Shown here piece after piece: positions 25,001 through 35,272 of a DNA stretch of 64,000 bases (within the stretch, counting starts at the first letter, position 1; each line of letters starts with the position of its first letter). The stretch is from contig NC_089991.1 in assembly GCF_036417845.1 (NCBI RefSeq), positions 10,173,001-10,237,000 of the forward strand, in the 5' to 3' direction. This stretch comes from Apteryx mantelli (lineage: Eukaryota > Chordata > Aves > Apterygiformes > Apterygidae). Position numbers and translations under genes: made by a program. Under the pieces are notes generated by a model. That model had not been told where the DNA came from. It was given only the letters and a program-made list of their open reading frames with translations, and searched no databases.

Positions 25001-28000
25001 GTAATTAACTGGAGTCTGTGAATAGTTATTTTTCTGTTTTGACTATGTTCTGCAATGAATGTGTTTGCTCTTTTATAGACTAGGTATATAGATCAGCTTT
25101 GTTGCATTTTGATGCCTAGCAAATGTTTGTCCTTATTGGAGTGACCATGTAAGCCCAGTTAAGCTTGTCTTTCAGAGGCATGGGTCCCAGCTCAGAACAG
25201 ACAGCGTGAGTAGAACTGTGGGAGACAGCAAAATACTTCTTTGATGAGGAAATCGTTGTAGGAATTAGAGCGTTAGTTCAGGGGTCTGTTTTAAATGCAC
25301 AAATTGTTTTTAAGTCTGCGATATCCCAGATGAAGTTACTTACTTCTGTCCAACATGATATCTTGTTCATGATCATGTTGTTTTCTGAGCCCTGTGTCTT
25401 GCTTCCTAGTTCTGATGTGGGACACATTCTTGAATTTATCCAAGCAGCTGAAGTAACCAACTCCCAAAGTGACTTTTGAGCCCAGTGGCTAATTTGACAG
25501 AGGTATAAAGGTCTTAAAGATCTCAAATTTCTAAAAGCTTTGTAAAAACCGGTTGTAGGGTAAAGGAGAAAGGCCTGAATTAGTGCTCTTATTAAGAGAA
25601 AAGGCAGCATTTGAGGAATTTTTCTGGCTGGACCGTACATGCCTAATTTGGAACCAGCTGCAGCTTGTGCTGACTCTTGTCTAACTAGAAATTATGGTAT
25701 AAAATAGGGAGGGGGAGTGCGGAGCAGAGAAGAACTGGGTGTATTACAGGAGGAGGTGGGGTAGACAAATGAGATTGTATAATCCTGGGACAGGGAGAAA
25801 AGAGCTAGGAGTAGTGCCTAAACATGCAGGTAACAACATAGGATGTATTCATAAGAGACCAGACATCATTAGTTCGACTGTTTGTGGAATAACTTGTTGG
25901 AGGAGCTTGCTCATCACTAGTCTTCTGATCAGACTTTCCAGTTGCTTAGTTTCTGCATGTCTGTGTGTGTGTCTGTGTCTGATAGTGTTAAGCTCTCAGA
26001 ATTCATCGTCATTAAGGAGAAATACAAGGGATTTTGTTTGAGATATTACAATCACTTACATTGTCATACTGTATTGTGTAAGAGCAGTTACCTGTTTTTC
26101 AACTAAACTGCCAGTGTTTGAAGTTTTTCCTCCTGTTTCTCTCAACTACAATTTTAATTTTGCTGTGATACAAAATACTGTATTTAGCAGTTACTAGAAG
26201 TGAGGCAAGCTATCATTTTCCTAATAAATCAGTTAAGTTGTTCATACACCGAAATTGTTAGACTTCCCCTGTTCATGGCAAAACAAGGAAGCTTATTCTG
26301 CAGACTTCATTGACTTATTCCATGAGTGAATGAGTACAAATTAATCTCTGTTAAGTTCTTCTGCAATTGCAAAAATACAGACAGAACTATGAAAATGTTC
26401 TCAGTGTTTGCTCTGTCACGATAAGAATAACCAGTGTTTGGTCATCTTAGAAATGCAAATTCAGGTAGTACTACAGACAGCCTCTTACCCCTTAGGAGGG
26501 AGCTGAAATATCTCATGTGAGACTGGCTAATAAGTATTCCCCCTTCAGCCAGAATATTCTACTCTAATACTGTCCGTTTAACGAAATGGAAGAGAAGATA
26601 TGCTCTTCCATTAAAACCAGTGACTTCTGCATCTTTGCCCTTAATTAAGTGCATGATTGTTTAAAATAGTGTAACTGGAATTCAGGTGAGATTAAATGGA
26701 GTGTTTTTAATACTTCTGTTAAATTTTCACAAGAACATCAGAATGGTTGTACCAGGTCAGACCAAGCACTCACCTAGCCTAGGATCCAGTTTCCAGCAAT
26801 GGCCGTAAGTGGTGCCTGAAAAGACAACCATCCGTAATATGACAAACAGGACGCTTCCTAACACTCTTTCAGTTCCCCATCCAACTTCCATTGACAGGCT
26901 TCGTAAGCTGGTTGTAGCTAATATGTATTCAGTAACCCTAAGAAGACTTCTCTTCCATCAGCTTGCCTTTTCTGCCCTTGAACCTATGTATACTAGTATT
27001 GTGTGAAAGATCCCAAGGCAAGGAGTTCCACAGCTCAGCTAGATCTGTATAATGAAGAATCCATTTTGGTTGTTTTGAATCTTTGTAGTTTCATTTAATG
27101 CCCCTTAATTCTTGCGTTGAAAAGAGAGAAACAATTGTTATCTTTTTTTTTTCTCCTTCTTCCCGAGTTGTGAATGGTGTAGGCCTGTTTTTCCCAGACT
27201 GGAGAGTTCCTCCTTGCATGTTTACTGTATAAAAACTGTACCTTTCACTGTCCTTGTTCCTCTCAAGATCTTTTGCACGAATATGCAGCTGCTGTGATTT
27301 TTGAGAAGCTTTGAAGAATTCAGCTCTTCAGGACAACTTATAAACTTGTGTTTGAGACATAAACATAACACTGAGAACTCTCCAGGCTCCTCTTCGAGCT
27401 CTTAACCTCCTCCAGAACCCTTACATGGAAAATCATCTACAGATAGCTTTGTTTAAAAGGGTACTAAAACCTATTACTCTCTGACAAAAAAAAAAGAGTT
27501 GGACATCAGGCAGAAAGGTCAGGATTCTTGATTTCTAATAACTTATTTTGAAACAAAACTAGAGTTACTTAAATATCCTTCAGAAATATCTTATTTAAAT
27601 ATTGTGAGTCTCACTGCCTGGACTGGCAGGAAGATTTGAAACCTTTTCAGCCCTGCTCAGTTTGGCAAATAGGCAGAATTTGAAGTTTACTAGACACTAA
27701 AATCTTGGTGAACAAGTTCAGATTGTTTTGCATGAGTGCGGGTGTCAATGTATGACCCTGTCATTGTGTCTGAGAATTTCAAGGTGTGTAAGCCCTGGCT
27801 AACACCTAGCTCTTTATTTAGTGTTGGGGCATGCAGTGTAGTGCACCTTGTTCTGGCAGGGTTGTGTTTCAGAAGCCCCAGTACAGTCGGAGGCTTATGT
27901 TGCTCCAAATAATGCAGTGGCAGGGTCAGCAGATGAGCAGCCCTGAGGTAAGGGAACTGGAGGAACTCGTCTATTTTCAGCATCACATCCGGGGTCTCGC

Positions 28001-28697
28001 ACTTTGGGACTTTACTGCTGTAGCAAAGGAAAGCAAAAAGCCTGCTGAGGGAGAATATTCTTCACTGTCTTGTTTTATTGCTTCTTACTCAGGTATTTGA
28101 AAGATGGGGCATGTTTTGTGTTGTCCTCATAAAGCATGTACTAGCTTTTTGAACTTCATGTGAGTGCTACCCAAAAGCCCTCAGTCTTCTGACTTGAGTT
28201 ATCAGTTTAAAGCTTGTTTGCATTATTGTGGATCTGAGTGGAACCAGCCTTAGTGAATCCAGCTGCTATAACTCTGTATTTCTGGTAGCTGGGCGAAATT
28301 TCAGCAAGTAAGTGGGTGCATAGTGTCCATTGCTTAAAATTGACTACTGGTTATTGCAATCCTACACAAGCAGGACAGTGCCACCATGTGGCAAGAACCG
28401 TGGAGCAAGAAGCTAATGAGCGGTGGAAGACCACATGTACCCATAGCTCCAGCCTGAAGGCGTCACTGGTTAGGGAGTCTAGATTAGGGTGCGTCTCAGA
28501 AAGAAGCAGCAAAATCTCTCGTAATTTTTATAAGAGGATTCCGTGGTGTTGTATAGCTTCTAATGTCTTAATTAAAACCAGTCCAGTTTTGCTTTAAAAC
28601 CAGCTTGCACTCTTAAGAGGACATAGGGGGAGCTCGTCACACTGTTTTTAATTAACAAATCTTTTCTGTTTGTCTTTTTTGTCCCCTCTCCTCCTAG
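25001..28697 (+). other. RNF145: RNF145 intron with a divergent CR1-type fragment
   Basis: A GT-AG intron of about 3.7 kb. The recognisable content is a divergent CR1-type LINE remnant near 26.74-27.18 kb and a short GT-rich run near 25963-25980. Open frames around 27.8-28.1 kb show no family resemblance and cross no plausible splice pattern. Confidence 0.85.
26736..27180 (-). mobile_element. Divergent CR1-superfamily LINE 3' fragment, antisense
   Basis: The + strand reads like the complement of an old sauropsid CR1 tail. The pieces, in order, are 'agaatggttgtaccaggtca', then 'gatccagtttcc', then 'caaggagttccacag', then 'tttcatttaatgcccctta'. The same order is common in reptile and bird CR1 relatives. 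It differs clearly from the younger CR1 copy near 11.65 kb and is presumably much older. The subfamily cannot be set by eye. Confidence 0.6.
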
Positions 28698-28838
28698 TAT
28701 TGCAGAATGCTGTAGCACTCCATATTCACTGCTGGGCTTGGTCTTCACAGTCTCTTTTGTTGCTTTGGGAGTTCTGACTCTCTGCAAGTTTTACTTGCAA
28801 GGTTACCGAGCATTCATGAATGACCCTGCTATGAACAG
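28698..28838 (+). CDS. RNF145: RNF145 coding exon: transmembrane segment exon
   Basis: The exon lies between CTCCTAG and GTAAGT; 141 bases. It completes a serine codon and leaves two bases of an arginine codon. It encodes SIAECCSTPYSLLGLVFTVS, continues with a hydrophobic stretch to LTLCKFYLQ, and ends in the hydrophilic segment GYRAFMNDPAMN. The fit to human RNF145 is close to exact. Confidence 0.95.
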
Positions 28839-30264
28839 GTAAGTTCGTCTTTGCATCTAGGGTCTAAAAGGAAACAGACAAAAAGGGCTTTATGTAGGAG
28901 CAGTATGGGCTGAACTACAACTTGTTTTAACTTATAAACTCTTGGATATCTTTGACAGGCTTTTTATATGCCAGTCTAAGTATACATTGGAAGGATTTGA
29001 GGTGAAAATACAGCTTGCCACAGATTTCTTGGGAGCTGGTTCATTTCTGTAACAAATTCAGTGCTGCTGTTTGGGATTTATAATTGCATAGCTTGATCAT
29101 CTCAGTACCTTCATTTGTATGAGTCACTGGAGAATTTTCACATGCTTGAAAATTATAAACACCTATACAGTTTCATCTCCATTTCCTCATTCACCCTCTA
29201 GTCCTCTGTGAAATGCTGCTAATCTTTGAGGTTTAAAACAGAGCATTGTATGGATCACTTATAAGTTACTATGGGAAATAACCAAAATATACAAAGTGCT
29301 TGTTTTCCTTACATTTGTCTCAGCCGTCTAATATAAAATTGGGATCCCAGTTACGGCACTTTGTTGCTCAGTTATTCCAGCCTTTATCTCTGTAGAAAAT
29401 TCAGACTGTAGGCAAAAGAATGTTTCACATTTCAGGTTCTGAGATGAGGAAGTGAGAATGAGAATGATTATCAGTTGGGATTGCCAAGGAATAGTCTACA
29501 TAAAAGCGCCTTTTGGGGAAGCATGCAGTTCCAGGCAGTCTGTAATGTTGCTGCCTCAAGGTGGTAGTGTTAAAATGCAGTCCTTAAATGTATTAAATGC
29601 AGTCTGAGCTTCCAGGCCAAAGAGGAGCAAGGCTGGCAGCCTAATTTGGAGGTGTAGGGTGTTTTTCCCTTGCATTTGTTAAAAGTCACAGAGGATAAAC
29701 TGAAAACTGGATAAATTTCTAATTTGCCTAAACTAGAGAGCGGTGAGATGAAAGGAGGGTGTTTCTCCAGGGCTGAAGGATAGACAGGAGGGTGGTGTTG
29801 GGAAAGATAACAGGGAGAGCATCTGCTTCGTGGTGCCCTGGGAATGGATTTGACTGGAGCGCAAGTCTAGACATAGTAGGGCGGCTTCAGGCTAGTGTAG
29901 ACATAGCCCTGGGGCTATGTGTCTCCTCAGAGGCACAACCTGGGGCCATGATGGGACTTCATGCTGGAGGGACTCTGTCATGTGGTTAGTGTCTGCTAGG
30001 CTGGATGAAGCCCATGTGCTGCTAGTCAAGAGGCGTGTTCTGAAATCTGGTAGTTCCTAACCCCCAACGTTGCAGCATTCTGGAAAACATTCCCATGTGG
30101 TTAAATCCTTAAAAGGGATGTTAGTGAAAAAACAAAACAATGACAGTTGTAGCATTGTGGTAGTTATGGGCAGCTCATTTCCTAGCATTTCTATGGGTGT
30201 TTTTGAACCACTGTTGGCACACAGAGATGTGATTGTTTGTTCTCTTGCCTGTGTTGATCTGCAG
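28839..30264 (+). other. RNF145: RNF145 intron with copy A of an unclassified repeat
   Basis: A 1.4-kb GT-AG intron. The only notable content is an 83-bp segment (29592-29674) that recurs in the next intron. Otherwise it shows no recognisable feature. Confidence 0.85.
29592..29674 (+). repeat. Unclassified interspersed repeat, copy A
   Basis: This segment, from ATTAAATGCAGTCTGAG to TTCCCTTGCA, recurs in the same orientation at 32189-32270 with about 10 differences in about 82 bases. The flanks of the two copies do not match, so the element has defined edges. I do not recognise the family. Confidence 0.8.
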
Positions 30265-30447
30265 GGGAATGACTGAAGGGGTCACGCTCCTGATCCTCGC
30301 TGTGCAGACAGGTTTGATTGAGCTCCAAGTCGTGCATCGGGCATTCCTGCTCAGTATTATTCTCTTCATTGTAGTGGCGTCCATACTTCAGTCCATGCTG
30401 GAAATTGCTGATCCCATTGTTTTGGCATTGGGAGCTTCGAGAGACAA
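30265..30447 (+). CDS. RNF145: RNF145 coding exon: two transmembrane segments
   Basis: The exon lies between TCTGCAG and GTAAGA; 183 bases. It enters by completing an arginine codon and leaves two bases (AA) of a lysine codon. It encodes RGMTEGVTLLILAVQTGLIE followed by LQVVHRAFLLSIILFIVVAS and ends in LALGASRD. Two hydrophobic stretches are visible. The sequence is nearly identical to mammalian RNF145, showing strong constraint. Confidence 0.95.
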
Positions 30448-32467
30448 GTAAGAAATTGGTTTCCTAAACTGAAAGTTATTTAATGCTATTTTAGGAGGTG
30501 AGAAACTGATAACTGGCCTGATTTGGATTTTTAATAGCCTGTAAAGTTAGCTCTAGTTTTTTGCATTCTGTATACAGATTTTTTTTTTTTTTTAAGTCTA
30601 AATTATCTAGTTTTTCCCTTGCTGTCCTGCTCTCATGTGCATGCGGTGAGGCATTTCAGCATGCCATATGCTGGCAAAGGAGGATGACTTGGGTGACCTG
30701 CTCCCACTCGGTGGTGTGTCCATCTGGCCTCTGCAAGACAATTCTGTTTTGCAGCTGCTGGCTGCCTACTCTGAGTATTATGCTGCTGTGTTAGTGAACT
30801 GCAGTCTCTCTTAAGTAAATCCAGGACTTGAGTCCCTGTGCTCTCCCCATCCATACTACATTGTGTGGCTTTGCAGAATGGTTTTTGCTTAACCTCCTCT
30901 CCAGTTGGGTAGGTTTCCCTCTACTGCAGTGGCCTTAGACAGTTATTGAAGATGGGAAGTTTCTAGGAGTGACCTTGTAGTAGTCATTGCGAAAACTGGG
31001 TTTTTTTGTAAGGCGGTGATCCCAGAATGGTACAGTTTATTGGCAGAAAGTAGGAAGCCTTGCATTAGTGTACCAGATGTTTTGATCATGTGGGATTTTT
31101 TTTGTTATCTTCAATCTGTGTTTTGAAGAGCTTTATTGGTATCCTGTGTTCTTGTATTAATCTGTTTGTGTTTGTATCTTCTCTGTTAATTGGTTGTGTC
31201 TTTTTCCTTTCTGTAACCTGTAAGTGAGGAAATAAAAGAGAAGATTTGTTTATATTAGAGAGTATGTTTAGCTTAGAGGCTACTTGTAGCCAGTGTGGTA
31301 TGCCTGCAGCAATGCTGGCTTTAAATATACTAACAACGGAGGAAGGAGTAGAGCCAGGCTATGAGCATCTGCCCAGCTCAGACGAGCAGTTTGCGGTGAC
31401 CGCAAGTTTTAACTCTTCCGTCAAATTTCCTAGGCAGTTGACCCCATCTAGGATCATGATAAATTCCACCTCAGCTCTCCCTTTTTCCTCACCCCATATA
31501 TACACTGAATTGCAAACCTCAAGATAGCGTTCTGGTGTTTCTTCAGACTAAATTAGCTGGTTTCTGCTGTCCCTCTGCTTTGTCACCCACCTCCACTGTT
31601 ACTGTCGGTTTCTTTGTGCTTCATTTCCAGAGCTAAATGAGGTTAAAATACAACCTAAGGAACCTGTAGAGGTAGTATAGTAAATTATTGAAGACACTCT
31701 AAAAGCCTGTGCAAATGGGTGAGTGTAAAAAAGATTGATGGTCTGTTTAGGCCGGGGAGGAGATTAAGAAGTGAATGAGAGAGAGGAGCAGAATAAGGAC
31801 CAGCAGAGATGAATGTTCAAGTCGTGCTGCATTTCTTTTCTCATGACACAAGAGAAGGGGCACAGTTTGAAAGACAACAGGCTTAAACCTGGTGATAAAA
31901 GGAAATGCTTCTGCCCAGTGCAGGTTGGCAAAAAGTCATAGAACAGTTTTAAGTATATAATCAGGGAGACCTGTGTTTAAATAGGAAAGTGTATAAACAA
32001 TCAAATGCTTATTTAATTCTCAAGGTTAATGAGCTTTCATCTGAAACATACAGCATCCTAGGTACTTAATTTGCCTAATCAATGACTTGACCCATTATGA
32101 CAATTACTGTAGCTGAATTTTTGCCCATAATCTTTGTATTTGTGTTGAAAATGGCAGAGGTCAGAAAAGAGGGAACTTTTCAGAATGCATTAAATGCAGT
32201 CTGAGTTTCCAGGCCAAAGAGAAACAAGGTTGGCAGCCTGATTTGGAGGTACAGGGCGTTTTCCCTTGCAGGGTTTCCCTTGTAGGGATGCATACTGCAA
32301 ATTAGACTGTGCCCAGGCAGAATAGAAACTCCTTTCAATAAGTTAAAGCCTTGAGCAAAGATCTAATGTACCTACTTCTGTCAGTCTGCCTTGATAAATT
32401 GCAGCCTGTTCTTGCTCTGACACTCAAATCTGACTTAAAAAGTAAAAACCTACTGTGTTGTTCGCAG
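30448..32467 (+). other. RNF145: RNF145 intron with copy B of the unclassified repeat
   Basis: A 2.0-kb GT-AG intron. It holds the second copy of the 83-bp repeat at 32189-32270 and a T15-like run near 30579-30594. No exon was recognised. Confidence 0.85.
32189..32270 (+). repeat. Unclassified interspersed repeat, copy B
   Basis: Second copy of the segment at 29592-29674, in the same orientation and about 2.6 kb away across an exon. It shares ATTAAATGCAGTCTGAG, CCAGGCCAAAGAG, GGCAGCCT, ATTTGGAGGT and the final TTCCCTTGCA. Confidence 0.8.
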
Positions 32468-32615
32468 GAGTCTGTGGAAGCACTTCCGAGCAGTCAGCCT
32501 CTGTTTGTTCTTGCTGGTGTTCCCCGCGTACATGGCCTATATGATTTGTCAGTTTTTCCACATGGATTTCTGGCTGTTGATCATTATCTCCAGCAGTATT
32601 TTGACCTCCCTTCAG
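32468..32615 (+). CDS. RNF145: RNF145 coding exon: transmembrane segments
   Basis: The exon lies between TTCGCAG and GTAAGA; 148 bases. It completes a lysine codon and ends in phase 0. It encodes KSLWKHFRAVSLCLFLLVFP, then AYMAYMICQFFHMDFWLL and IIISSSILTSLQ. Two hydrophobic membrane segments flank a short turn. Confidence 0.95.
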
Positions 32616-33311
32616 GTAAGAACGTTACCCCTGTATTAACTGTTATCCCGTTACTCTAGGAAGAAAATATATGGCCCTAAAAGAACAGGGGAGGATGGAG
32701 GGGCAGAAATACAAGATAGGATATAAAATCTCTTTATTTATCTGTATCTGTGACAATGGAGCTCCTAAGGGGATACGAGAGCATAGGTGGATGGAGGTTT
32801 ATTTCAGACTGTAAAGCTGGGGTGCCTTTTGAGGGCATAATTAATTTTTCAAAGTAATAGTTTTTTTTTTTTTCCTTCCAAACTGCTCATTTATGTGTTG
32901 TTACTTAGCTGTGGTTCTTTAAAAGTAATGTGATGTTCAAAACTCAGTGATGTAAACACAGGAAATGTTGTTTATGTTATTTATTTTTGTAAAGTATTCA
33001 TTATTACTTGCTCTTATTTATTAATTTCTAAAATTCCTCCTCCTGATGCTCAGCACTTCTGTTTAATCAACTCAGCTGTTCAGCAAAGTACTTAGAGGGG
33101 GAAGTACTTGGGAACAAGCTCAAATGTTTTGCAAAAAAAGTGACTTATTTGGCTTGAAGGTCAGCAACAATTTTGCTGCCTTGAGGGCTCACCTGCTTGC
33201 TGTGTGATTGGTGAACGTTGTCTGCTCAGGGCTTTACGGAAAATCCTGAATATAACTTGAGCTCCAGTTCAGAATCGAATGCTGAGCTGATGGTGTTGCG
33301 CTCTGTTACAG
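32616..33311 (+). other. RNF145: RNF145 short intron
   Basis: A 696-bp GT-AG intron. It is AT-rich with a T-run near 32861-32873. Nothing else was recognised. Confidence 0.85.
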
Positions 33312-33668
33312 GTGCTTGGGACCCTCTTCATTTATGTTTTGTTTATGGTGGAGGAGTTCAGAAAAGAACCAGTAGAAAATATGGATGATGTGATTTATTA
33401 TGTAAATGGCACATACCGGCTGCTGGAATTCCTTGTCGCTCTCTGTGTGGTGGCGTACGGTGTCTCGGAAACCATCTTTGGCGAATGGACTGTGATGGGT
33501 TCTGTGATCATCTTCATTCACTCCTATTATAATGTGTGGTTGCGTGCCCAGCTGGGGTGGAAAAGTTTCCTTCTCCGCAGAGATGCTGTGAATAAGATCA
33601 AATCGCTGCCCACTGCCACAAAAGAGCAGCTGGAGCAACACAATGATATCTGTGCCATCTGCTACCAG
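33312..33668 (+). CDS. RNF145: RNF145 coding exon: last membrane segments and first half of the RING
   Basis: A 357-base, phase 0/0 exon between GTTACAG and GTAAGA, encoding 119 residues. It begins VLGTLFIYVLFMVEEF and passes through the loop with MDDVIYYVNGTYR. Two more hydrophobic stretches follow (LLEFLVALCVVAYG and VMGSVIIFIHSYYNVWL). After a basic linker it ends in the first Cys pair of the RING, CAIC, encoded at 33651-33662. The RING domain is therefore split by the following intron after CYQ. Read-through of the donor meets a stop after eight codons. Confidence 0.96.
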
Positions 33669-34828
33669 GTAAGAATAGAACTATCAAAGAACTGACTTGA
33701 ATTTACGTAGCTCTGGACTCTCTCAAATTCAATCTGCAACTGCTAAAAGAAGTTATTTCAATTATGCTTAATACATAGTATTATGCTTAATAAATTTAAT
33801 TATCCAGCTTTCTGCTTTATGTAACTTGACTTCGGTGGCTGGCATTGAGCGAGTGGTTTTATGAATAAAAAGATCACTTGGGTATATTTAAACTTTCACT
33901 TTGTTTTCCTCCAGTTATACAGCCCTTGAGTTTCTTTGAAACCTTTAATGTGTTTGGGTTGAGCTGGTCTCAGTGGTAATAGCAAATGTGCCCTTCCTTC
34001 ATTAGTGGAGGATTCTGTTACTGAAAGATGAGGAGTGCTCAGTAGCTGAGCTGTCATTCTGCCTTAGAAGCAGCTCAGTCTCTACAGACACTGCCACTTT
34101 GTGCATAATGTCATTTTTTTATAACAAAAACCTAATTATCAAAAGGTTGAGTCTCATGTAAGCCAGCAGAAGTAAGGACATTAGAAATTAATGCTAAAAG
34201 TTATATCTTTATCACACCGCCAGCTCTGAAATCTCTTTCTCTTGGATAGAAATCATAGTAGTTATGAATGAAAGAACCACTCTGGGACTAATAGTGTGCA
34301 GTAATTGGATTGACTCCAAACTTGATACCAGTTCTTTGAAAAATACTCTTCCCAGATGGCTGCATTGAATGGCAGTGTTTAATACACCAAACTTGTAACG
34401 TGTGGGTCTGAGCTTTCTGAGTTAGGGTGTCTTTTCGGTTCTGCTTTGCTGTTGTCACATGTTGTATCTGTAAGTATGCTGGTTGTGACTTGCACAACTG
34501 TTTCTTACGCCAACTAATTCTGTGAATCTCATCCTCCAAAAACTTTTATTTGAAAGTAATAATACCTTGTAAACAAAGCTTTTGCTTAAATTCTAATCTC
34601 TGTAGTATAAACAACCAGGCCTGGCATGTACTTGAATTGTGTGTGTGTTTGGATGTGGAGGCTTGTGGGTGTGAAGGAAGAAACATTCTCCTACTTGCCT
34701 GTGAACTGCTTTTGATTCCTCTGTGGCTATTAGTCCCATCAGATGAGGCAGGGCATGTATGGATGGGGTAGTCTGAGATGAGAGGAACGAGATGGCAAAT
34801 AACACGATCTTTTTTTTGTGTCTTTCAG
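33669..34828 (+). other. RNF145: RNF145 last intron
   Basis: A 1.16-kb GT-AG intron interrupting the RING coding sequence. It has a short direct duplication around 'tattatgcttaata' near 33769-33795. No other feature was recognised. Confidence 0.85.
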
Positions 34829-35272
34829 GACATGAAATCTGCTGTAATCACACCATGTAGCCATTTTTTCCATGCAGGTTGTCTTAAGAAATGGCTGTAC
34901 GTGCAAGAAACCTGCCCTCTGTGCCACTGCCAACTTAAGAACCCTTCACAGGTACCAGGACTGGCGTCAGAACCAGTTCAGCAGCCAAATCCTGGTGCAG
35001 AGCAAAATACCAGTCCTGGAGATGCAGCCGAGCCCCCTGGTGTTGAACGTGACAATGGGCCAAATATAAAAGACAGCCCTAGCAAGAGTAACAGACAAGT
35101 TGCTGATGGACAGGACAGCCAGGAGGCCTCTGCTGAGGCTGAGGGGTCTCCAAGCATGGACTGCTACGCAAGCCCGTGTGAAGCCAGCCAGGGAGCAGCT
35201 TTTGCTGCGGAACTGATTGCAACCCCAGAGGGGTGCCCCGCTCAAGACCCGAGGGTTTGTGTCCAGCTCTGA
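34829..35272 (+). CDS. RNF145: RNF145 terminal coding exon: rest of RING-H2 and acidic C-terminal tail
   Basis: The exon follows TCTTTCAG and ends at a TGA (35270-35272), encoding 147 residues. It completes a C3H2C3 RING. From the preceding exon the spacing is C-x2-C-x11-C-x-H-x2-H-x2-C-x10-C-x2-C. The zinc ligands here are encoded at 34856 (Cys), 34862 and 34871 (His), 34880 (Cys), and 34913 and 34922 (Cys). This domain recruits the E2 and is needed for ligase activity. After the RING comes a tail of about 100 residues rich in Ser, Pro, Gln, Glu and Asp, probably disordered and cytosolic. It appears some 25-30 residues longer than the human tail, which aligns poorly here, so the tail evolves fast. 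Confidence 0.95.
   Translation, partial: DMKSAVITPCSHFFHAGCLKKWLYVQETCPLCHCQLKNPSQVPGLASEPVQQPNPGAEQNTSPGDAAEPPGVERDNGPNIKDSPSKSNRQVADGQDSQEASAEAEGSPSMDCYASPCEASQGAAFAAELIATPEGCPAQDPRVCVQL

Larger units (their letters stand above)
9059..35272 (+). other. RNF145: RNF145 gene body, 5'-truncated by the window (nine coding exons)
   Basis: Nine exons join in frame: 9059-9167, 15260-15351, 21148-21383, 24825-25000, 28698-28838, 30265-30447, 32468-32615, 33312-33668 and 34829-35272. They total 1,886 bases: two bases completing a split glycine codon, then 627 codons plus a TGA stop. The product is the TRC8-like multi-spanning membrane domain followed by a C-terminal RING-H2. The family member RNF145 is an ER E3 ubiquitin ligase. 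It is reported to be induced by LXR/sterols, to bind INSIG through a YLYF motif, and to act on HMG-CoA reductase and SCAP. RNF139 (TRC8) is the closest paralogue family, but the exon-by-exon sequence matches RNF145. The neighbour EBF1 on the same strand supports this by synteny. Confidence 0.95.

Noticed and set aside
34778..34828. Possible ATG start just before the last RNF145 exon
   Set aside because: The frame runs through a normal acceptor (TCTTTCAG), and the preceding RING half is supplied by the upstream exon, so this is intron read-through and not a separate gene.
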